From Bryobacteraceae bacterium (GTDB lineage: Bacteria > Acidobacteriota > Terriglobia > Bryobacterales > Bryobacteraceae): a stretch of 9,510 nt of DNA. Location: positions 1-9,510 of the forward strand of contig JASHQT010000085.1 of NCBI GenBank assembly GCA_030039005.1, given 5' to 3'. Below, piece after piece: positions 6,661-9,510 of this stretch (within the stretch, counting starts at the first letter, position 1; the number at the start of each line of letters is the position of its first letter). The notes beneath the pieces were generated by a model. That model worked only from the letters and a program-made list of their open reading frames with translations, did no database searches and was not told the origin of the DNA. The position numbers and the translations under genes were made by a program.

Positions 6661-7551
6661 ATGGTCAGCCTGCGGGAAGTTCTTCAAGACGCCGGCGAGC
6701 GGGGAGTGGCGGTGGGTCACTTTAATGTCGCCGACCTCGTGCTGCTGAAGGCCGTGTTCGCGGCAGCGCGCGAACTAAATGTGCCGGTGATGGTGGGCGC
6801 TTCCGAGGGCGAGCGCGCGTTCGCCGGCACGCGGCAGTTGGCGGCGCTGGTACGGAGCTTGCGCGAGGAGTTCGATTTTCCGATTTTTCTGAACGCTGAT
6901 CACACGCATTCGCTCGAAAAGGGCCTGGAAGCGGCGCGCGCCGGGTTTGATTCGATCGTGTTCGATCTGTCGGCCCTCCCCTTTGAAGAGAATGTGCGCC
7001 AAACCAGGCAGGCCGTGGAGGCGCTGAAAGCGATTCATCCCCAGATGCTGGTGGAGGGCGAGATCGGCGACATCGGCACCGGATCCGAGATTCACGATGC
7101 GGTTCCCGATTTGTCGCGCGGCCTGACCACGCCCGAACAGGCTCGACAGTTTGTTCAGGAAACGCGAGTCGACATCCTGGCGCCGGCGGTCGGCAACATG
7201 CACGGCATGGTGAAGGCGATGGTGACGGGCGGGTTGCGCAAGCGGCTGGACATCGATCGCATCGCGCGGATCAAGAGCGCGGCGAAGGTGCCGCTGACGC
7301 TGCACGGCGGATCCGGAACCGATGACAACGATTTTGTCCGCGCCATTGCCGCCGGAATCACGGTGGTTCACATCAATACGGAGTTGCGCGTGGCCTGGCG
7401 GCGCGGCTTGGAGGAAGGTCTGGCGAAGAACCCGGACGAAGTGGTCCCTTACAAGATTCTTCCCTCGGCCGTGAGTCGCGTCGAGCACGTGGTTTCCGGG
7501 CGCCTGAAGCTGTTCAATGCGCCCGCAGATGTTCCAGCAGCAGTGCATTGA
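6661..7551 (+). CDS. Class II ketose-bisphosphate aldolase (fructose/tagatose type)
   Basis: This 296-residue zinc-dependent aldolase should cleave a ketose 1,6-bisphosphate into dihydroxyacetone phosphate and an aldehyde, in the cytoplasm. Family residues can be placed: GHFNV near the N-terminus (19-23), the general acid and first zinc ligand D80-H81 in NADHTHS, E134 in VEGEIG, zinc ligand H181 in GNMHG, zinc ligand H215 followed by the phosphate-binding GGSG (216-219), and N238 in INTELR. Its length fits the GatY/KbaY/FbaA family. Fructose against tagatose bisphosphate, or another ketose, cannot be decided by eye. It is divergent from the NADH dehydrogenase across about 90 nt and convergent with the hydrolase, so it looks like a single-gene unit. 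I saw no convincing promoter in the short upstream gap. Confidence 0.92.
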   Translation: MVSLREVLQDAGERGVAVGHFNVADLVLLKAVFAAARELNVPVMVGASEGERAFAGTRQLAALVRSLREEFDFPIFLNADHTHSLEKGLEAARAGFDSIVFDLSALPFEENVRQTRQAVEALKAIHPQMLVEGEIGDIGTGSEIHDAVPDLSRGLTTPEQARQFVQETRVDILAPAVGNMHGMVKAMVTGGLRKRLDIDRIARIKSAAKVPLTLHGGSGTDDNDFVRAIAAGITVVHINTELRVAWRRGLEEGLAKNPDEVVPYKILPSAVSRVEHVVSGRLKLFNAPADVPAAVH

Positions 7552-8350
7552 TTTGCGCGGCGTGCTGGATGGCAGCGGCGTGGGAGGCATCGGCGATCTC
7601 GACAAAACGCGCGCCCGGAATTGCCTCGGTCATCGCGCGGCCTGCACGCGGCGGTGCAATTCGATCGTGGCTTGCGTTCAGCACCAAAGTCGGCAACCGG
7701 GCGAGTTCGCCCAGCCGCCCCGTCGCATCGTAACGCACCAAAGCCCAGAGCTGGCGAGCCGAGACCGGAGCATGGTCCGCAAGGTCGTGGCCGAACAACG
7801 GCGCGAGTTCTTCGGCCAACGCCGCGGGATCCGACGCCGCGATCGCCGCTTCGGGCATCACGAGTTCGAGCAAGGCCTTTCTTCTTTGAGCGCGCGTACC
7901 CACGCGCGTGCGCAGCCAGCGCCAGATCATTTCGCGACTGACCGGAAAGACATTGCGGCCACGCGCGAGCGAGCACAACAGGGTGAGACTGCGCACCCGC
8001 TCCCGCGATCCCAGCGCGATTTCGAGGCCGATCACGCCACCCATCGACTGCCCCACGATATGCGCCGACCGCCAGCCCTGTGCATCCATCAGCGCCAGCG
8101 TATCTTCGGCCATCTGCTGGATCGTGAGCGCGCACCCACGCGGCTGGCTGCGCCCCAGTCCGCGGTTGTCGAACGAAAGGCATTCGTAGCTCGTCGCCAG
8201 CACGTCGATCTGCGGTTTCCACGCTCCGCCATGAATCCCCAGGCCCTGGATGAAAACCACCGGCGGACCGCTGCCGCGGATTTCATAGGCGAGTGCGCAG
8301 CCGTTGTGGAAATGAATACCGGGATGTGCCTCGTGCGGAGTGCTTCGCAT
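7514..8350 (-). CDS. Alpha/beta-hydrolase fold hydrolase
   Basis: This 278-residue single-domain alpha/beta hydrolase has a full catalytic triad: nucleophile S102 in GQSMGG (100-105), acid D229 in ASHDRI, and base H257 in DASHAA. The oxyanion segment is QGLG (35-38), and DNRGLGRS (61-68) is the usual loop before the first helix. The cap region (about 125-200) is helical and arginine-rich. Relatives include esterases, haloperoxidase-like and 3-oxoadipate enol-lactonase-like enzymes, so the substrate is unknown. There is no signal peptide. The ATG has a modest AAGAG site 9 nt upstream. The gene lies 27 nt after the place where the toxin gene should end, so it could share the toxin-antitoxin transcript. 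Its last 38 nt overlap the convergent aldolase gene. Confidence 0.88.
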   Translation of the reverse strand: MRSTPHEAHPGIHFHNGCALAYEIRGSGPPVVFIQGLGIHGGAWKPQIDVLATSYECLSFDNRGLGRSQPRGCALTIQQMAEDTLALMDAQGWRSAHIVGQSMGGVIGLEIALGSRERVRSLTLLCSLARGRNVFPVSREMIWRWLRTRVGTRAQRRKALLELVMPEAAIAASDPAALAEELAPLFGHDLADHAPVSARQLWALVRYDATGRLGELARLPTLVLNASHDRIAPPRAGRAMTEAIPGARFVEIADASHAAAIQHAAQINALLLEHLRAH

Positions 8351-8377
8351 TGGAGAGTGCTCTTGCGCCCCTTCCGA

Positions 8378-8646
8378 CTAACCGTGGCCTTGGACCGAAT
8401 CAGGATCGCTGAGATTTCAACAATGCCACGATCGGCGGACTTCGTGAAAATAATCCGATAGTTGCCGACTCTCTTGCGCAGCCTGCCCTTCCACTCGGGA
8501 CCCTTCAACGCCTTAACGTTGCTCCTGTGGAAGTCGTCATTCTGCTCCAACTCGTCGATGGCTGCCGCAAGCCGATCCCGCACCTTGCGCGGGAACTTAG
8601 AAAGCTGCTTCTCGGCTTGCTGCGAGATTTCAACGCGGAAGCGCAT
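8378..8646 (-). CDS. RelE/ParE-fold toxin, probably frameshifted at its last codons
   Basis: Residues 1-87 match the small RelE/ParE toxin fold: an N-terminal strand (MRFRVEISQQAEKQLSKFP), the two-helix hairpin to about 38, then LKGPEWKGRLRKRVGNYRIIF (47-67) and the final strands VEISAILIRSK (76-86). RelE members cut mRNA at the ribosome; ParE members poison gyrase; which applies here is unclear. As given, the frame has no stop where the family ends (about 88-95 residues). It runs on to 8089, giving 185 residues and overlapping the hydrolase gene in another frame; that tail is Arg/Ser/Trp-rich and looks like out-of-frame translation. Adding one T between 8386 and 8385 gives ...RSKAYG and then TAG at 8380-8378, an 89-residue toxin ending in the usual R-x3-Y. 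The gene is therefore likely inactivated, tail-extended, or affected by a sequencing error. The start overlaps the antitoxin end by 17 nt. Confidence 0.75.
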
Positions 8647-8908
8647 TCCTGACGGCGCGCCAGGGCTTTGATTCGCCGCGCCTGAGCTGTGCTTCCCCGC
8701 GCCGGACAATCTTCGCATCTTCGGGCGATAGGTCTTCGTCCGAGCCCGCCGATCGCTTTCGCTTGATAAGAACGCCGTTCTCTTGCTGCGCAAACGCGAC
8801 GAGATCTCCAGCGCGAAGATTGAGGGTCTCAAAAATTTGACGGGGTATCACGACCTGGCGGCGTTGTCCCACGCGTCCGACGAGCTCTTGCGCCCGGTTT
8901 GCCTTCAT
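8630..8908 (-). CDS. AbrB/MazE/SpoVT-fold antitoxin
   Basis: This 92-residue protein has a swapped-hairpin AbrB DNA-binding domain at about residues 9-51: VGQRRQVVIPRQIFETLNL followed by AGDLVAF and GVLIKRK, the standard pattern of AbrB/MazE-type antitoxins. A charged C-terminal tail (about 58-92, SPEDAKIVRRGEAQLRRGES) should wrap the toxin. It is expected to neutralise the downstream toxin and repress its own promoter. The ATG at 8908 was chosen because the domain begins there; an in-frame start at 8974 would add 22 residues unlike the family. Upstream, GGGGG lies about 7 nt before the ATG. The last 17 nt overlap the toxin start, as is common in such pairs. RelE-fold toxins are more often paired with RelB or PHD-type antitoxins, so the AbrB-type partner is less usual. 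Confidence 0.85.
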   Translation of the reverse strand: MKANRAQELVGRVGQRRQVVIPRQIFETLNLRAGDLVAFAQQENGVLIKRKRSAGSDEDLSPEDAKIVRRGEAQLRRGESKPWRAVRNALPR

Positions 8909-9028
8909 GCAACTGCCCCCGCGACTCCAGTGTAGGAGATTTTCGGTGTCTTGAGGCGCCGAGTGACTCCCCAAGTTCCTCTTTGTGCTTAATCACAACC
9001 CCAACAATATCCGACACTTCTGATCCTA

Positions 9029-9056
9029 AATATCTATCTGGTTGAATCCATGTCAC
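9029..9056 (-). promoter_or_regulatory. Weak candidate promoter for the toxin-antitoxin operon
   Basis: On the minus strand GTGACA (9056-9051) and GATATT (9034-9029) are 16 nt apart, a 5/6 and a 4/6 match to -35 and -10. This would leave a leader of about 120 nt before the antitoxin ATG. Its -35 directly abuts the -35 of the Rrf2 promoter in the other direction. Such partial matches can occur by chance. Confidence 0.25.
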
Positions 9057-9085
9057 TTGACGGATGTCCCGGGATCGGTAATAAT
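9057..9085 (+). promoter_or_regulatory. Sigma-70-type promoter of the Rrf2-family gene
   Basis: TTGACG (9057-9062), a 17-nt spacer and AATAAT (9080-9085) are each one mismatch from consensus. Transcription would start near 9092, leaving a leader of about 28 nt. The inverted copies GATCGG (9073-9078) and CCGATC (9112-9117) flank the predicted start and could be part of an autoregulatory site; that part is speculative. Confidence 0.55.
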
Positions 9086-9120
9086 GATGTAGGACTGTTC
9101 CGGTCGGAGTTCCGATCTTC

Positions 9121-9510
9121 ATGCTCAAGCTCACCAAAAAAGCCGACTACGGGCTCATCGCCCTGAAGCACCTGGCGGTGAACGCCCCGGCCAGTTCCAG
9201 CGCCAAAGAGATCGCCGAAGCTTATGGGATCCCGGCCGCGCTGCTGTCGAAGATTTTGCAGAAGCTGGTGAAGAATGGGTTCCTGCGCTCGGAGCATGGC
9301 ACCAACGGCGGCTACAAGCTGGCGCGCGACCCGCGCGAAATTACGGCCTGCGAAGTGATTCGCACCATCGATGGTCCGATTTTCCTGACCACGTGCTTCA
9401 CCGAGCACGGCTACTGCGTCCACTCGGACAAATGCACGGTCCGCGATCCGCTGCAAAAAGTTCACGAAGGAATCCTGCGGCTTTTGGCGAGCATCAGCAT
9501 CTCAGATATG
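9121..9510 (+). CDS. Rrf2/IscR-family Fe-S-sensing transcriptional regulator (runs off the right edge)
   Basis: The first 130 codons are visible with no stop before the edge. The N-terminal winged helix-turn-helix is clear: MLKLTKKADYGLIALKHLA (1-19), the recognition region AKEIAEAYGIPAALLSKILQ (27-46) and the wing HGTNGGYKLARDP (59-71). A cysteine triad C92-x6-C99-x5-C105 follows, in the place of the IscR triad (C92, C98, C104 in E. coli), so it probably carries a [2Fe-2S] cluster. It would sense Fe-S cluster, iron or redox state, or NO, and control its own operon. In many bacteria such a gene heads a suf or isc cluster; here the downstream genes lie outside the window. GGAG (9106-9109) is 11 nt before the ATG, a slightly long spacing. 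Confidence 0.92.
   Translation, partial: MLKLTKKADYGLIALKHLAVNAPASSSAKEIAEAYGIPAALLSKILQKLVKNGFLRSEHGTNGGYKLARDPREITACEVIRTIDGPIFLTTCFTEHGYCVHSDKCTVRDPLQKVHEGILRLLASISISDM

Noticed and set aside
6775..7605. A 276-codon minus-strand open frame opposite the aldolase gene
   Set aside because: Composition is typical of an antisense shadow; the aldolase on the plus strand has all its zinc and catalytic residues.
8089..8349. The C-terminal extension of the toxin frame as a real protein domain
   Set aside because: It overlaps the N-terminal half of a well-conserved hydrolase in another frame, and its residues (Arg, Ser, Trp, Ala runs) look like out-of-frame translation.
7517..8461. A long plus-strand open frame (314 codons) opposite the hydrolase gene
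   Set aside because: Its product is Arg/His/Gln-rich with no family pattern. The opposite strand holds a hydrolase with a full catalytic triad, so this is a GC-rich antisense shadow.
8829..9137. A 102-codon minus-strand frame spanning the antitoxin/Rrf2 gap
   Set aside because: It overlaps the AbrB antitoxin in another frame, has no recognisable domain, and would begin inside the Rrf2 coding sequence.
9034..9465. A 143-codon minus-strand frame opposite the Rrf2 gene
   Set aside because: The plus strand encodes a clear Rrf2 winged helix and cysteine triad; the antisense product has no recognisable features.
1..9510. CRISPR arrays, tRNA or rRNA genes, insertion sequences
   Set aside because: No regularly spaced repeats, no tRNA-like cloverleaf sequences, no transposase motifs or terminal inverted repeats were seen on reading.

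Overview
The window (about 62-63% GC by eye) is gene-dense bacterial chromosome with short intergenic gaps and two convergent gene pairs whose ends overlap. The gene types (a soluble NuoE-NuoF fusion, a multihaem cytochrome with a tandem HbpS/GlcG protein, an NDH-2 joined to a cyclic-nucleotide-binding domain, an Rrf2 regulator), the high GC and the use of TTG starts suggest a respiring soil-type bacterium. Acidobacteriota is my best guess. That rests on remembered gene style, not on a marker gene.

Layout. (1) 1-1999, minus strand: a NuoE-NuoF fusion (FMN/NADH-binding diaphorase) followed, with a 4-nt overlap, by the first 108 codons of a NuoG/HoxU/formate-dehydrogenase-like iron-sulfur protein that leaves the window. 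(2) 2000-2115: divergent control region with a perfect TATAAT on the minus strand, fused to a tandem 9-bp repeat. (3) 2116-4948, plus strand: a two-gene unit with a secreted pentahaem cytochrome c (first haem in CX4CH) and, 4 nt later, a secreted protein with two HbpS/GlcG domains. (4) 4920-6569, minus strand: type II NADH dehydrogenase carrying a C-terminal cNMP-binding domain; its tail overlaps the HbpS-like gene by 29 nt. (5) 6661-7551, plus strand: class II ketose-bisphosphate aldolase. (6) 7514-8350, minus strand: alpha/beta hydrolase, overlapping the aldolase tail by 38 nt. (7) 8378-8908, minus strand: a toxin-antitoxin pair (AbrB/SpoVT-fold antitoxin, RelE/ParE-fold toxin) whose toxin appears to have lost one base near its end. 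(8) 9121 to the end, plus strand: the first 130 codons of an Rrf2/IscR-family regulator with its cysteine triad and a good sigma-70-type promoter.

How they fit together. Most genes handle electrons: NADH enters through the soluble NuoEF-type diaphorase or through NDH-2, and the periplasmic cytochrome can carry electrons outside the membrane. The Rrf2 regulator probably controls Fe-S cluster genes beyond the right edge. The aldolase, hydrolase and toxin-antitoxin genes look unrelated to this theme. The points most worth checking are the toxin frameshift (adding one base restores both the conserved Tyr and a stop), the Cys-to-Gln change in the NuoG-like His/Cys cluster motif, the NDH-2/cNMP fusion, and the cytochrome-HbpS operon.
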